Assembly (NCBI GenBank): GCA_007118975.1
Contig: SKQO01000080.1
Span: 1 to 64,000 of the forward strand
DNA length: 64,000 nt
DNA from: Halobacteriales archaeon
GTDB lineage: Archaea > Halobacteriota > Halobacteria > Halobacteriales > SKNY01
Reading direction: 5' to 3'
In this document: in pieces, positions 20,223 through 30,000 of the stretch
How the letters are laid out: every line of letters begins with the position of its first letter
Numbering within the stretch: position 1 is the stretch's first letter
Notes under the pieces: generated by a model
The model's database searches: none
The model's input: only the letters and a program-made list of their open reading frames with translations
What the model was told of the DNA's origin: nothing
Program-made: the position numbers and the translations under genes

Positions 20223-21404
20223 TCAGAAGAGCGGTTCAAGCTCGTCCTGGTCGTCCTGGACGAGTTCCTCGAGACGTTCGGTACTCGCCTCGCGGATGTC
20301 TTCGATGTTGTCCTGGGTTTCGATGGCCAGCTGCTGGAGCTCTTTAATACGGGGAATGTCGGTGACGCCCGCCAGTAACAGGACGGCCGATACTTCGTCA
20401 GCACTGTCGAGCGGGTAGTCTCCACCGCGTACCTCCATACTTCCGGTCTTTTCTTCGATCCACTTTCGGCCGCGTTCGATCCCTTTGCGGTTCAGATACG
20501 GGCTCGGGCCGGAGAGGACCAAGACTGCCCGTTCGGCTCCCTCGAGCTCGGCGGGGAGGGTCAATCGCCCCAGGGCCGCCTCGCGAACCAGTGAGGTGAT
20601 CCGATTGGTCGCACTGGCTGAATCGATCTCCGGCCCGTCTGCACCCATGAGGCGGGAAAGCAACCCCGAACCGTTCCCGCGTTCGTCACCAACGAAATCG
20701 GATGCATACCCAACAGTGGATATGCCACCGCCAGCGAGCGTATTGATAATTTCGCTGGAGTCGACGACGCTCTCTGCTACTTGTTCATCGGCGTTAACCT
20801 CCCCCGCGCTGAAGAGAATCCCGAACCGCTTGACGATCTCTTCGTTGAGCTGATCGTATCCGCTTTGGACGGATTCACCCGTTTGCCGCCAGGCGTCGTT
20901 GTCAAACACCATGAGGTTGTCCACCTCGTGGATGAACGTCTGGAGCGCCCGTGCGGCATTCAGGGTGTAGATGCCACCTTCGTCGTTGCCGGGCAGCACG
21001 CCGAGGCCGTAGACGGGTTCGGTGTAGATCCGTTTGAGGTGGCGGGCCATCACTGGTGATCCACCGCTGCCCGTCCCACCACCGAGTGCGGAGACGATCA
21101 GGAACGCGTCGATCTCGTGGACGCGAATCTTGTCGATCGCACTCTGGATCTCGTCGATGTCCGCCTCGGCGATTTCGGCACCGAGTTCGTTGTCTGCCCC
21201 GACACCATGCCCTTTAACCTGGGCCTGCCCGATCAGGACGCGGTTCTCCTCGGGAATATATTCGAGGCCGAGCAAGTCCGCCTTCGCGGTGTTGATCACG
21301 ATTGCCGACTGCACGATATTATTCCCTGTCTGTCGATCGAATTCGAGAAAGCGATCGACGATCTTGCCCCCGGCCTGTCCAAAGCCGATCATCGCGAGTT
21401 TCAT
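20223..21404 (-). CDS. cetZ: Tubulin-like cytoskeletal protein CetZ
   Basis: FtsZ/tubulin GTP-binding GGGTGSGGSP; GFGQAGGKIVDRFLEFD N-terminus typical of CetZ. Confidence 0.95.
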   Translation of the reverse strand: MKLAMIGFGQAGGKIVDRFLEFDRQTGNNIVQSAIVINTAKADLLGLEYIPEENRVLIGQAQVKGHGVGADNELGAEIAEADIDEIQSAIDKIRVHEIDAFLIVSALGGGTGSGGSPVMARHLKRIYTEPVYGLGVLPGNDEGGIYTLNAARALQTFIHEVDNLMVFDNDAWRQTGESVQSGYDQLNEEIVKRFGILFSAGEVNADEQVAESVVDSSEIINTLAGGGISTVGYASDFVGDERGNGSGLLSRLMGADGPEIDSASATNRITSLVREAALGRLTLPAELEGAERAVLVLSGPSPYLNRKGIERGRKWIEEKTGSMEVRGGDYPLDSADEVSAVLLLAGVTDIPRIKELQQLAIETQDNIEDIREASTERLEELVQDDQDELEPLF

Positions 21405-21582
21405 AACTCAGCTATGTAACTCCGTGGTAAAAGCACCAACGTCGTATATAAATACCTTTTGCTCGCGGCGCCGTTTTCCCCCACCTGAACCCGGCGCAGG
21501 CGGGCGAAATCGAGGCCGACGGAGTTGAGGGGAAACGGACCGTTTTAACCCGTCTCAGTGTTTCCCCTATTTAATTAGGGTA

Positions 21583-22476
21583 TCAAGCGAGTCGTCTTTC
21601 GAGATGTTCTTCGAGGGTCGTGAGGTCGGCTGGTTGCCGATCGAATGCGGTGATATCGTTGGTTGACACGGTGTTTTTCACGCCGAGTGCCCGGTATTGG
21701 TCCGGCCCGAAGGGAACCAGTGGGAGGAACTTGGCTATGGTGAATCCCACTTTCGCCAGCGGCATCGGGATCGGAACGATTCGCACCGACTGACCCTTCA
21801 TTTCGTAGTACAGCCGGGTGACAGCTGCGAGGCTGTGTACCTCGGGTCCCCCGAGTTCGTAGACCTCGCCATCGTGCGCCCCATCCGTAATCGCTGTTGC
21901 CACGAGTTCGACCAGATCACCCACCCAGATCGGCTGAAATTGCGTTCGTCCGCCCCCTGGCAGAGCGGTCACGTACGGCGTGGTTACCCGTTGGATGAAC
22001 TCGATGAATTCGTCACCCTCGCCGACGACTACCGACGGCCGTAGGATCACCCAGTCCCGGTCAGCAGCCGTGACGACGCCTTCCGCTTGCCCCTTTGCCC
22101 GCAGATGTGCAGTTGGCGCCTCCGTGTCCGCCCCGAGGCCACTCATCTGGACGATCTTCGGAATGCCACATTCGGTGGCTGCCCGCACGAGGTTCCTTGT
22201 CGCTCCAACGTGGACCGTCTGCTGGCGTTCCTCGCCACCCCGTGGCCGGTAAAGCGGGGACAACGCAACGAGGTTGACGACGACGTCCGCCCCCTCGAGA
22301 ACCGCCGGAAGCCCCTCGTACTCGGTGACGTCTGCAGTCGCTGTTCCGACTGAGGCCGGAAGTTCCGCGGCAGCTCCCGATCGAGAGAGTGCCGTCACGT
22401 TCACATTTCTCGTCGCCAGTTCACGACACAGGCGGGTTCCAATGAAGCCCGTCCCACCGGCGACTACTACGTTCAT
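21583..22476 (-). CDS. NAD(P)-binding protein, NDUFA9/NmrA-like atypical SDR
   Basis: MNVVVAGGTGFIGTRLCRELATRNVNVTALSRS Rossmann motif; start trimmed. Confidence 0.88.
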   Translation of the reverse strand: MNVVVAGGTGFIGTRLCRELATRNVNVTALSRSGAAAELPASVGTATADVTEYEGLPAVLEGADVVVNLVALSPLYRPRGGEERQQTVHVGATRNLVRAATECGIPKIVQMSGLGADTEAPTAHLRAKGQAEGVVTAADRDWVILRPSVVVGEGDEFIEFIQRVTTPYVTALPGGGRTQFQPIWVGDLVELVATAITDGAHDGEVYELGGPEVHSLAAVTRLYYEMKGQSVRIVPIPMPLAKVGFTIAKFLPLVPFGPDQYRALGVKNTVSTNDITAFDRQPADLTTLEEHLERRLA

Positions 22477-22560
22477 ACGCCGCGATTTCGCGTCCAGTAA
22501 CGTAAAAGTGGCCGGCGGGCGAATCAAATCATTATTCCCTCGCCTGCGCGAACGCTGGCC

Positions 22561-23145
22561 ATGCTGATTACCGTCGAGGGCATCGACGGAAGTGGCAAAT
22601 CCACCGTGTGTGAAGCCCTGGAAGAGGTATACCCCGAGGCCGTGTTGACCAGGGAGCCGACGACGAGTTGGTATGGCCAGGCGGTGCGACGCTCGATCGC
22701 GACGCCCGACGCCGACCCGCTTGCTGAGCTATTTCTGTATACCGCCGACCACGCCGATCACCTGCATCGACTGATCAGGCCGTCACTCGAGGCCGGAAAG
22801 CTGGTGATCTCTGACCGGTACTCGGACTCTCGGTACGCCTACCAGGGCACAACACTCGAGGGTGTCTTGCCGGAGCCGATGTCGTTCGTTCGCTCGGTCC
22901 ACGAACCGTGGACCCGCGAGCCCGATCTCACCATTTATCTGGACGTGCCGCCGGCCGTTGGAGCGGCCCGGAGCGAGGGGGCCAACAAGTTCGAACACAA
23001 ATCACACCTGCGTGCGGTCCGCGATCGATACGAAACACTCCTTGCCGCGGAACCGGACCGGTTTGTTCGCGTCGATGCCACCCGCTCGTCGTCCTCGGTC
23101 ATCACATCCGTCGAGAGACGTCTCGAGGAATGGCTCGGGACCTGA
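22561..23145 (+). CDS. tmk: Thymidylate kinase
   Basis: [16 protein letters not shown]-loop; [19 protein letters not shown]. Confidence 0.95.
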   Translation: MLITVEGIDGSGKSTVCEALEEVYPEAVLTREPTTSWYGQAVRRSIATPDADPLAELFLYTADHADHLHRLIRPSLEAGKLVISDRYSDSRYAYQGTTLEGVLPEPMSFVRSVHEPWTREPDLTIYLDVPPAVGAARSEGANKFEHKSHLRAVRDRYETLLAAEPDRFVRVDATRSSSSVITSVERRLEEWLGT

Positions 23146-23146
23146 T

Positions 23147-23380
23147 TCAGTGGCTCAGGGAAATGTACGTCTTGGTGTCCACGATCCCTTCGAGCCCTTG
23201 TATTTTCGAGGCGGCTGCGTGAAGTACGCTGTACACGTTCTCCACCTCCACCTCGACGATGATATCGTAGTCGCCGGCGACGATATGTGCCTCGAGGACT
23301 TCCGGCAGGTCACGAATCCATTCGAGGTTTCCCTCGGATTCGCCAACCCCGGTTTTCACCATGATGAAGGCGTGGACCAT
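23147..23380 (-). CDS. Stand-alone Lrp/AsnC ligand-binding (RAM) domain protein
   Basis: VHAFIMVKTGVGESEG...EAHIVAGDYDIIVEVEVENVYSVLHAAASKIQGLEGIVDTKTYISL; no HTH. Confidence 0.9.
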   Translation of the reverse strand: MVHAFIMVKTGVGESEGNLEWIRDLPEVLEAHIVAGDYDIIVEVEVENVYSVLHAAASKIQGLEGIVDTKTYISLSH

Positions 23381-23469
23381 CCGTGTGATGGGTTACCACA
23401 CAATGGGTAAAAACCTTTGCACACCGCCCGAGGACAAGTTTATTCTGGCCGGTCTTCGTAACCCACATA

Positions 23470-24153
23470 ATGCGTTTCGTTCTTGTTGGCGGGGGTCGTG
23501 TCGGGGCGAGGGCGGCGCGAGTCCTCACTGAAGAGGGCCACGGGGTGACGGTCGTCGAGACGGAGCCCGAGGCCATCGAGCGCCTGGAGGCCGCCGGCAT
23601 CCGTGTCGTCCAGGGCGACGGCGGGCGGGAGCCGGTGCTCGAAGAGGCTGGCGTGATGGAAGCGGATGCTGTCGCGGCTCTGACCGGGGATATCAACACG
23701 AATTTCGCCGCCGCGATGATTGCGAAACACCACGGTTGCCGCACCGTCCTTCGGATCGACGAGGACTACCGGGAGGACATCTATCGCCGATATGCAACCG
23801 AGGTCGACGAAATCATCTATCCGGAGCGACTTGGGGCGATTGTCGCCAAGAACGCCCTCCTCGGCGGAAACATTCGTGCGATCGCGGACATCGCCCAGAA
23901 TCTCCAGATCCTCGAGTTACGGGTGACAGAACATTCGCCCATGGCAAATTATAGCATGGGCGAGATCCAACTCCCTGCCGACGCGACGATTCTGGCCATG
24001 GCGAAACGGGACGCCTCGTTCGCCATCCCCGACGAGGACGAAACGCTACAACCGGGCGATCGCGTCGTGGTACTGGCGGATTTCGACGTCCTTTCCGACG
24101 TTCGCCAGCTGATCGTGGGACCGGAGGATCAAGCCGTCGTGGGAGGATACTGA
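23470..24153 (+). CDS. trkA: Potassium transport NAD-binding protein TrkA (RCK)
   Basis: MRFVLVGGGRVGARAARVL Rossmann; TrkA-N plus TrkA-C layout. Confidence 0.92.
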   Translation: MRFVLVGGGRVGARAARVLTEEGHGVTVVETEPEAIERLEAAGIRVVQGDGGREPVLEEAGVMEADAVAALTGDINTNFAAAMIAKHHGCRTVLRIDEDYREDIYRRYATEVDEIIYPERLGAIVAKNALLGGNIRAIADIAQNLQILELRVTEHSPMANYSMGEIQLPADATILAMAKRDASFAIPDEDETLQPGDRVVVLADFDVLSDVRQLIVGPEDQAVVGGY

Positions 24154-24154
24154 A

Positions 24155-24385
24155 ATGGTCACTGCATACATCATGGTCAAGGCTCAGACGTCCGAGGCGG
24201 ATCGACTCCGGGAAGACATCCAGTCCCTCGCGGGAATCGAGACGGCACATATCGTCGCGGGCGACGTAGACCTCATTGCCAAGGCCGTTGTCGATGGTCC
24301 GGCGGACGTGAAAACAATCGCAGCGGACGGGATCCAGGCCATCGAGGGCGTCGAATCGACGCGCACCTACGTGGCGATGGACTGA
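24155..24385 (+). CDS. Stand-alone Lrp/AsnC ligand-binding (RAM) domain protein
   Basis: VTAYIMVKAQTSEADRLREDIQSLAGIETAHIVAGDVDLIAKAVV; starts 2 nt after trkA. Confidence 0.9.
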   Translation: MVTAYIMVKAQTSEADRLREDIQSLAGIETAHIVAGDVDLIAKAVVDGPADVKTIAADGIQAIEGVESTRTYVAMD

Positions 24386-24389
24386 ACGC

Positions 24390-24893
24390 TCACGGCGGCT
24401 CGATACCGTCCTCCCCCGCCTGTCGTCGCGCCTGCGACAACATATCATTCACCGGCGGGCCGTACGCATACCCCGGGATTACCCCCTGTAGATAGGTGCC
24501 TTCCAGAAAGGTGACCAACGCGGTGACGGCCTCGACCGGTGGGGGAGCGTCTGCCGGTCGATCGAAGGTTATGCCCACGGTGACGGTCTCTCGATTCCAG
24601 TCGATTTCGTACTCGGCGGCCGTGAGGTCGGTGGCCTTGTGAGCGTCGGCTGCCCGCAACGAAAGGGTCTCTGCCCATCCTTCGAGGACGACGTCCGGGA
24701 CGGTCTCGTCCAGCACGACGGCGTCCAGCGACGGGAACGTGACATCAACCCTGAAATCGAGACGGCCTTCCGATTCCGCGATGACCAGCTCGGCGTCGAA
24801 TGGCGACGTTTCGATCACGACGCGATCGGCGGATCGGCGGAACCCATCTCGCCGATCGAAGGCGGCGATGACCTCATCTACTCGTTGGCTCAT
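24390..24893 (-). CDS. DUF5813-like haloarchaeal protein
   Basis: Acidic 167-aa ORF resembling the DUF5813 family; ordered neighbours. Confidence 0.7.
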   Translation of the reverse strand: MSQRVDEVIAAFDRRDGFRRSADRVVIETSPFDAELVIAESEGRLDFRVDVTFPSLDAVVLDETVPDVVLEGWAETLSLRAADAHKATDLTAAEYEIDWNRETVTVGITFDRPADAPPPVEAVTALVTFLEGTYLQGVIPGYAYGPPVNDMLSQARRQAGEDGIEPP

Positions 24894-24914
24894 ATGCCGT
24901 CGACCCGCCGCGCG

Positions 24915-25493
24915 TCAATGGAAATTGCGATTCGGCTGTTTCCGACGCCAGGGGATTGCGGGCGTTGACCCACTGACGACCACCCACGCGACGAGCAGGG
25001 CCGCACCGACGATTTCCGGGAGCGCCAGTCCGGGCATCGGCCAGAGTCCCAGTATCCACGTCGCCCACACGAGCAGGTGCAGGCCGACCAGCCCAAGCGT
25101 CGTTTTGCCGGTGTTTTCGTCCCGCCGACGAATCCCGTCACAGAGCATGGCGACGGTGAACAGTCCGAAAAACCCGGCCGCTGTCGGCACGTGCATCGGA
25201 TGGCCGAGTGGAAACAGTCCGACCCCCATCAATCCCAGCATCGCCAGCCCAAACGTGAACCCGGTACAATGGGCGAGCGGGGTTGTGGCTTGGCGTCGCA
25301 AGCCATTGGCATACACGACGCCCAACGCGCCGCCCAGTATCACACTCGCGTTGAAGACGGGCGCACTCCCCGCTCGCGTCCCGAGATCCGATAGTGCGTC
25401 CGTACTCCAGGAAAACGTCGGATCGATCGTCGTTGCCCCAAGAACGCCACCGAGGGTGACAACGACTGCCAGCAGCCCACACGCCCGTTCCAT
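24915..25493 (-). CDS. DUF998 multi-TM membrane protein
   Basis: MERACGLLAVVVTLGGVLGATTIDPTFSWSTDALSDLGTRAGSAPVFNASVILGG; start trimmed. Confidence 0.85.
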   Translation of the reverse strand: MERACGLLAVVVTLGGVLGATTIDPTFSWSTDALSDLGTRAGSAPVFNASVILGGALGVVYANGLRRQATTPLAHCTGFTFGLAMLGLMGVGLFPLGHPMHVPTAAGFFGLFTVAMLCDGIRRRDENTGKTTLGLVGLHLLVWATWILGLWPMPGLALPEIVGAALLVAWVVVSGSTPAIPWRRKQPNRNFH

Positions 25494-25534
25494 CGACTCC
25501 ACGGAAAGGACGTGTTCGAGCACACTATAAACTC

Positions 25535-26833
25535 TTGGCAGGTGGCATCCGAATGCAGCCGTCCCGCGCGATTTTGCCGCTGCGGGCCCAATCTGGAGGC
25601 ATGTCTGGTCCACTCGGGTGGGTACGCGATCACATGCCAGTATTGGGAGCGCTCGCGGAGGAGTACCGGGATACCCAGCCGTTTGCTGGTCACACGGTCG
25701 CGGTGAACTCTCACCTCGAAGCGAAGACCGGGCGGTTGATCGAAGTTATTGCCGCCGCCGGGGCCGACGTCCTCGTCACCGGCAGTGAACCGTACAGTAC
25801 CCAAGCTGCGGTGGTTGCCGCACTCGAAGAACACGAACGAATCACGCTCTTTGTCGAGGCAGGGATGGATGAGAAAGCCTGGGCGTCGGGACAGCACGAG
25901 CTCCTGGCAGCGAGCCCGGATCTTATCATTGATGACGGCTGTGAGTTGATCGCCAAGGTACACGCGGATCATCCCGGGGTGGCTTCCGGCGTTATCGGGG
26001 CCGCAGAACAGACAACTGCCGGGATTACCAGACTGGAGGCCATGGAATCTGACGGGATCCTCCAGTTTCCCGTCTTCGGGGTGAACGATACCCCCATGAA
26101 ACACCACTTCGATAACGTCCACGGCACGGGCGAGAGTTCGCTGGCGAACCTGATGATCACGACGAATATGATGCTTTCCGGCGCGACCGTGGTCGTGGCC
26201 GGCTACGGATTCTGCGGGCGCGGGATCGCCCGCAAGGCCCGCGGGCTGGGTGCTCAGACCATCGTCACCGAGGTGGATCCGCGAAAAGCGCTCGCGGCCT
26301 ACATGGATGGACATCGGGTGATGTCACTAGAGGAAGCAGCACCGAAGGCGGAGTACGTGATCACGGCCACCGGCAACAGAGACGTCGTTCGAGCCGAACA
26401 CGCCGAGGCCATGGCGGACGGAGCGATTCTCGCAAATGCTGGCCATTTTGACGTCGAGATCGACGTGGATGCCCTTGAAACGGCGGCAATAAGGGTGACA
26501 ACGCCACGAGAGGGCGTGAGGCAGTACGAAATGGCGGACGGTCGCCGGATCAATCTCCTGGCAGCTGGCCGTCTCGTGAACCTGACTGGCCCGGTTAGTC
26601 AGGGCCATCCAGCCGAAGTCATGGACACCACTTTCGCGATGATGGCCGTCGCGATCGAGGCGTTTACCCGCGACTCCTCGGACCTGTCCCCAGGGTTGCA
26701 TCCGATTCCCGACCGCCTCGACAAAGCCGTGGCCGAACTAAAACTGGACACACTCGACGTATCGATCGATTCACTCACCCACCGCCAGGAGGCGTACCTC
26801 CACGAGTGGAATCACGCCGACATGCACTTTTGA
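25535..26833 (+). CDS. ahcY: Adenosylhomocysteinase (archaeal)
   Basis: TGSEPYSTQAAVVAAL, FPVFGVNDTPMKHHFDNVHGTGESS, VVAGYGFCGRGIARKARG, NAGHFDVEID; start uncertain (25601 possible). Confidence 0.93.
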   Translation: MAGGIRMQPSRAILPLRAQSGGMSGPLGWVRDHMPVLGALAEEYRDTQPFAGHTVAVNSHLEAKTGRLIEVIAAAGADVLVTGSEPYSTQAAVVAALEEHERITLFVEAGMDEKAWASGQHELLAASPDLIIDDGCELIAKVHADHPGVASGVIGAAEQTTAGITRLEAMESDGILQFPVFGVNDTPMKHHFDNVHGTGESSLANLMITTNMMLSGATVVVAGYGFCGRGIARKARGLGAQTIVTEVDPRKALAAYMDGHRVMSLEEAAPKAEYVITATGNRDVVRAEHAEAMADGAILANAGHFDVEIDVDALETAAIRVTTPREGVRQYEMADGRRINLLAAGRLVNLTGPVSQGHPAEVMDTTFAMMAVAIEAFTRDSSDLSPGLHPIPDRLDKAVAELKLDTLDVSIDSLTHRQEAYLHEWNHADMHF

Positions 26834-26875
26834 ACGATGCACATGCTTTAATCGTCAACGAGGCTTCCCTTCGCT

Positions 26876-28156
26876 ATGGATCTCGCCGTACGCAACGGGA
26901 CCGTGTACACAGACGACGGGTTGCGGAATATCGACGTGGGGATCCGCGACGGAACCATCGTATCTCTCGGGGCTGTGTCGACGGCGAGTCGTGAAGTTGA
27001 CGCTGACGGTGGGCTCGTCCTCCCTGGTCTCGTCAACACGCACACGCACGCTGCCATGACGCTATTGCGTGGGTATGCTGACGATCTCCCGCTCCACACT
27101 TGGCTCGAAGAGCGGATCTGGCCGGTGGAGGCGGAACTCGAACCGACCGACATCGAAGCGGGCACGCGCCTGGCAGCGCTTGAAATGATCACCTCCGGGA
27201 CCACGACGCTCGCCGACATGTACTTCGGGATGGAATCGGTGGCCGACGTCGTCGCTGAATCCGGCCTTCGCGCACGGTTGGGATACGGGATGATTACGGC
27301 TGGGAAAGACGAGGCGGCGGCCCGCGATGAACTCGAGACGGGTGTCCGGTTCGTCCGTGACGTGGACGGTCGCGCCGGGGGACGCATTCACGGCATGATC
27401 GCGCCACATGCACCGTACACCTGTGACGAGTGGTTCCTGGAGGCGGCGGCCGAACGGGCAATGGAGTTATCGGTTCCATTGCATATCCACCTGAACGAAA
27501 CATCGAGCGAAGTGGAGGAATACCTCGCGGAGACCGGAAACCGCCCCACTGTGCACCTGGACGAACTGGGGTGCTGGGATGGTCCTGCGTTCGTCGCGCA
27601 CGGTGTGCACCTCGACGAGCAAGAACGTTCGTTGCTTGGTGAGCGTGGGGTGGGCGTCGCCCACTGCCCGTCGGCAAACATGAAACTCGCGGCGGGGGTC
27701 GCACCGGTGACCGAGCTCGAGGAAACCGGTGTGCGTGTGGGCTTGGGCACCGACGGTCCTGCTTCGAACAACACGCTCGATATGTTCTCGGAGATGCGCC
27801 ACGCAGCATTACTCGCGAAGGTGAGCACTGGCGATCCGACGGTGTCGGCAGCCGCGGACGTGGTCGACATGGCGACGCGCCGCGGGGCCGAACTGTTGGG
27901 ACTTCAGACCGGCGTGCTCGCAACAGGGCGGCCGGCGGATCTAATCGTCGTCGACCTCGACGCACCTCATCTGACGCCTGCCCACGATCCGATCTCACAC
28001 GCTGTGTATGCAGCTCGCGGGTCGGACGTCGAGACGACGATCGTCGACGGCGAGGTACTGATGGAAGACCGGGACGTGCTCGTGTTGGACGAACGAGCTG
28101 TGCGACAGGAGGCAGCAACCCGGGCACGTGAGCTCGTGGCGCGTGTCGATGGCTGA
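26876..28156 (+). CDS. Amidohydrolase, 5'-methylthioadenosine/S-adenosylhomocysteine deaminase family
   Basis: LVNTHTHAAMTLLRGYADD, HIHLNETSSEVEEY, HCPSANMKLAAG, GLGTDGPASNNTLDM. Confidence 0.93.
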   Translation: MDLAVRNGTVYTDDGLRNIDVGIRDGTIVSLGAVSTASREVDADGGLVLPGLVNTHTHAAMTLLRGYADDLPLHTWLEERIWPVEAELEPTDIEAGTRLAALEMITSGTTTLADMYFGMESVADVVAESGLRARLGYGMITAGKDEAAARDELETGVRFVRDVDGRAGGRIHGMIAPHAPYTCDEWFLEAAAERAMELSVPLHIHLNETSSEVEEYLAETGNRPTVHLDELGCWDGPAFVAHGVHLDEQERSLLGERGVGVAHCPSANMKLAAGVAPVTELEETGVRVGLGTDGPASNNTLDMFSEMRHAALLAKVSTGDPTVSAAADVVDMATRRGAELLGLQTGVLATGRPADLIVVDLDAPHLTPAHDPISHAVYAARGSDVETTIVDGEVLMEDRDVLVLDERAVRQEAATRARELVARVDG

Positions 28157-28543
28157 TGCTTGCACCGGTTGAAGCCGACCGTCCGGCGGTCCTGGCGACG
28201 ATCTGTGCGGTGATACGGCTTCGCTCATGCCAGCGTTCGGACTGGACGATCCGATACCCGACGTCAGGCCATAGTGCTTGGTTCAGACGTTCACCACGGC
28301 AGTGGTGGTGGGGCCGTAATTGATTCCAACCTCGCCATCCGTCCACAGTCTCACCGACACGAGACGCGTAGCGGGTGAACAGGCGCGCCGAGACAGTGCC
28401 TCCACGCTCTCTCCCTGTCGTCGCAATCGGGGTATGCAACAGTTTTCGCAGTCCACCCGCTCAACCACCGACTCAACGGCTCGAACGCAGCCGGCTTGGT
28501 CCCAAAACGGCTATCCGCCGGCATTGTCTCCCTGTATCCAGGA

Positions 28544-29566
28544 ATGGCTGACCCAGTTGAACCCATCAACTCCCCCGACGCCACGACGGTCTTTCCGTAT
28601 CACGATCTCACGCCCCCGACCGTCCGGGACGTCTTTCGAGCGAAACCAATCGTGGAGCGACATCTTCCTCGCACCCCGCTGGTCAGGAGCGAGGCGCTCT
28701 CTGAGGCATTCGATGCGGACGTGTATCTCAAGCGAGAGGATACGTTGCCGACGGGCGCCTTCAAGGTTCGCGGTGGTGTCACGCTCGCCGCTCGCCTTCC
28801 CGAACGGTTCGCCGAGCGTGGGCTCGTCGCTGCGAGCACCGGCAATCACGGACAGTCTATCGCGTATGCCGGACGGCTCCTCTCTGTTCCGGTGGTCATC
28901 GTGGTTCCAGAGGCGGCAAACCCGGTGAAGGTCGCCGCAATGGAACGACTGGGGGCGACCGTCAAACAAGTCGGCCGTCATTTCGATGAGGCCCGCGAAC
29001 ACGCTGAAGAACTCGCGAGTACTGAAGGCTACCGGTACGTTCACTCGGGAAATGAACCGGACCTGATCGCCGGTGTGGGGACGGCGGGATTGGAAATCCT
29101 CGAAGAACAACCCGATCTCGAGTACCTGTTCTGTCCCGTCGGGGGCGGTTCCAGCGCGTCCGGCTACTGTCTCACGCTCGGGCAACTGGCCGGGACGAAG
29201 GTGATCGGCGTCCAATCGCACGCGGCACCAGGGGTGTATGAAGCCTGGAACGGCGGCCATCTGAAGCCCCACGATCGTGTCGAGACGCACGCAGAGGGCG
29301 TTGCAAACGGTTCGCCCTTTGCCGTACCCATGGAAATACTACGCGACGGGCTACATGATTTCCGACTCGTCGAGGAGGAGGACATCGATCGAGCGACGCT
29401 CGACCTGCTGGCGAATGATTCGATTCTAGCCGAGGGGGCCGCCGCGACCAGCCTTGCGGCGATGCGCGCAGCAAAGGAGGAACTCCAGGGAGCCTCCGTA
29501 GCCTTCCCCATTTCGGGCCGAAATATCGATGTCGGTTCTCTTCGTCGCGTGCTGGAACAGGCGTGA
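28544..29566 (+). CDS. ilvA: Threonine ammonia-lyase / PLP-dependent dehydratase
   Basis: YLKREDTLPTGAFKVRGG PLP lysine; AASTGNHGQS; PVGGGSSASGYC. Confidence 0.9.
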   Translation: MADPVEPINSPDATTVFPYHDLTPPTVRDVFRAKPIVERHLPRTPLVRSEALSEAFDADVYLKREDTLPTGAFKVRGGVTLAARLPERFAERGLVAASTGNHGQSIAYAGRLLSVPVVIVVPEAANPVKVAAMERLGATVKQVGRHFDEAREHAEELASTEGYRYVHSGNEPDLIAGVGTAGLEILEEQPDLEYLFCPVGGGSSASGYCLTLGQLAGTKVIGVQSHAAPGVYEAWNGGHLKPHDRVETHAEGVANGSPFAVPMEILRDGLHDFRLVEEEDIDRATLDLLANDSILAEGAAATSLAAMRAAKEELQGASVAFPISGRNIDVGSLRRVLEQA

Positions 29567-29637
29567 TGTTGCGGAACGTCCTCGTGGCGCTCCGCACGCC
29601 CATCACAGCTTTCGCCATCGCCGTCCGTTGACCTGGC

Positions 29638-29898
29638 ATGGGCTCCGAGCTTGGAGACCGACTCGACCAGATCGAAAACACAGCGGCTTCCCGCCCGGGG
29701 AAAGCTCTCGACGAGTTCGAAGCGGTTCTGGAGGCGCTCCCGACCGCGATAGAATCCCGCACAGCGGACGCACAGCGGTTGGTTCGGAACGAGGATCTGG
29801 CTGGTGGCGCCAGGGAACTCAGTGAGGCAAGCCTCGACCTTCAGCGCGCGGCGACCCTTTCCCTCACGTTACGAGACGCGGTGCGCTCGAGACGGTAA
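29638..29898 (+). CDS. Small conserved-looking acidic protein of unknown function
   Basis: 86-aa ORF with haloarchaeal composition. Confidence 0.6.
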   Translation: MGSELGDRLDQIENTAASRPGKALDEFEAVLEALPTAIESRTADAQRLVRNEDLAGGARELSEASLDLQRAATLSLTLRDAVRSRR

Positions 29899-30000
29899 CG
29901 TTCACCCAGCTACCAAAAGGCACGCGACTGTTCCAGTAGCCTCCCGTCCCACGGGAGCTTACCCCACTATTTAATCCGAACCCGACCGGCTGTATGGCCC

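Noticed and set aside
25340-26314. 324-aa minus-strand ORF
   Set aside because: Antisense to ahcY; no domain signature
27294-28439. 381-aa minus-strand ORF
   Set aside because: Antisense to the well-supported SAH/MTA deaminase gene; Arg/Pro/Ser-rich composition typical of spurious high-GC antisense frames
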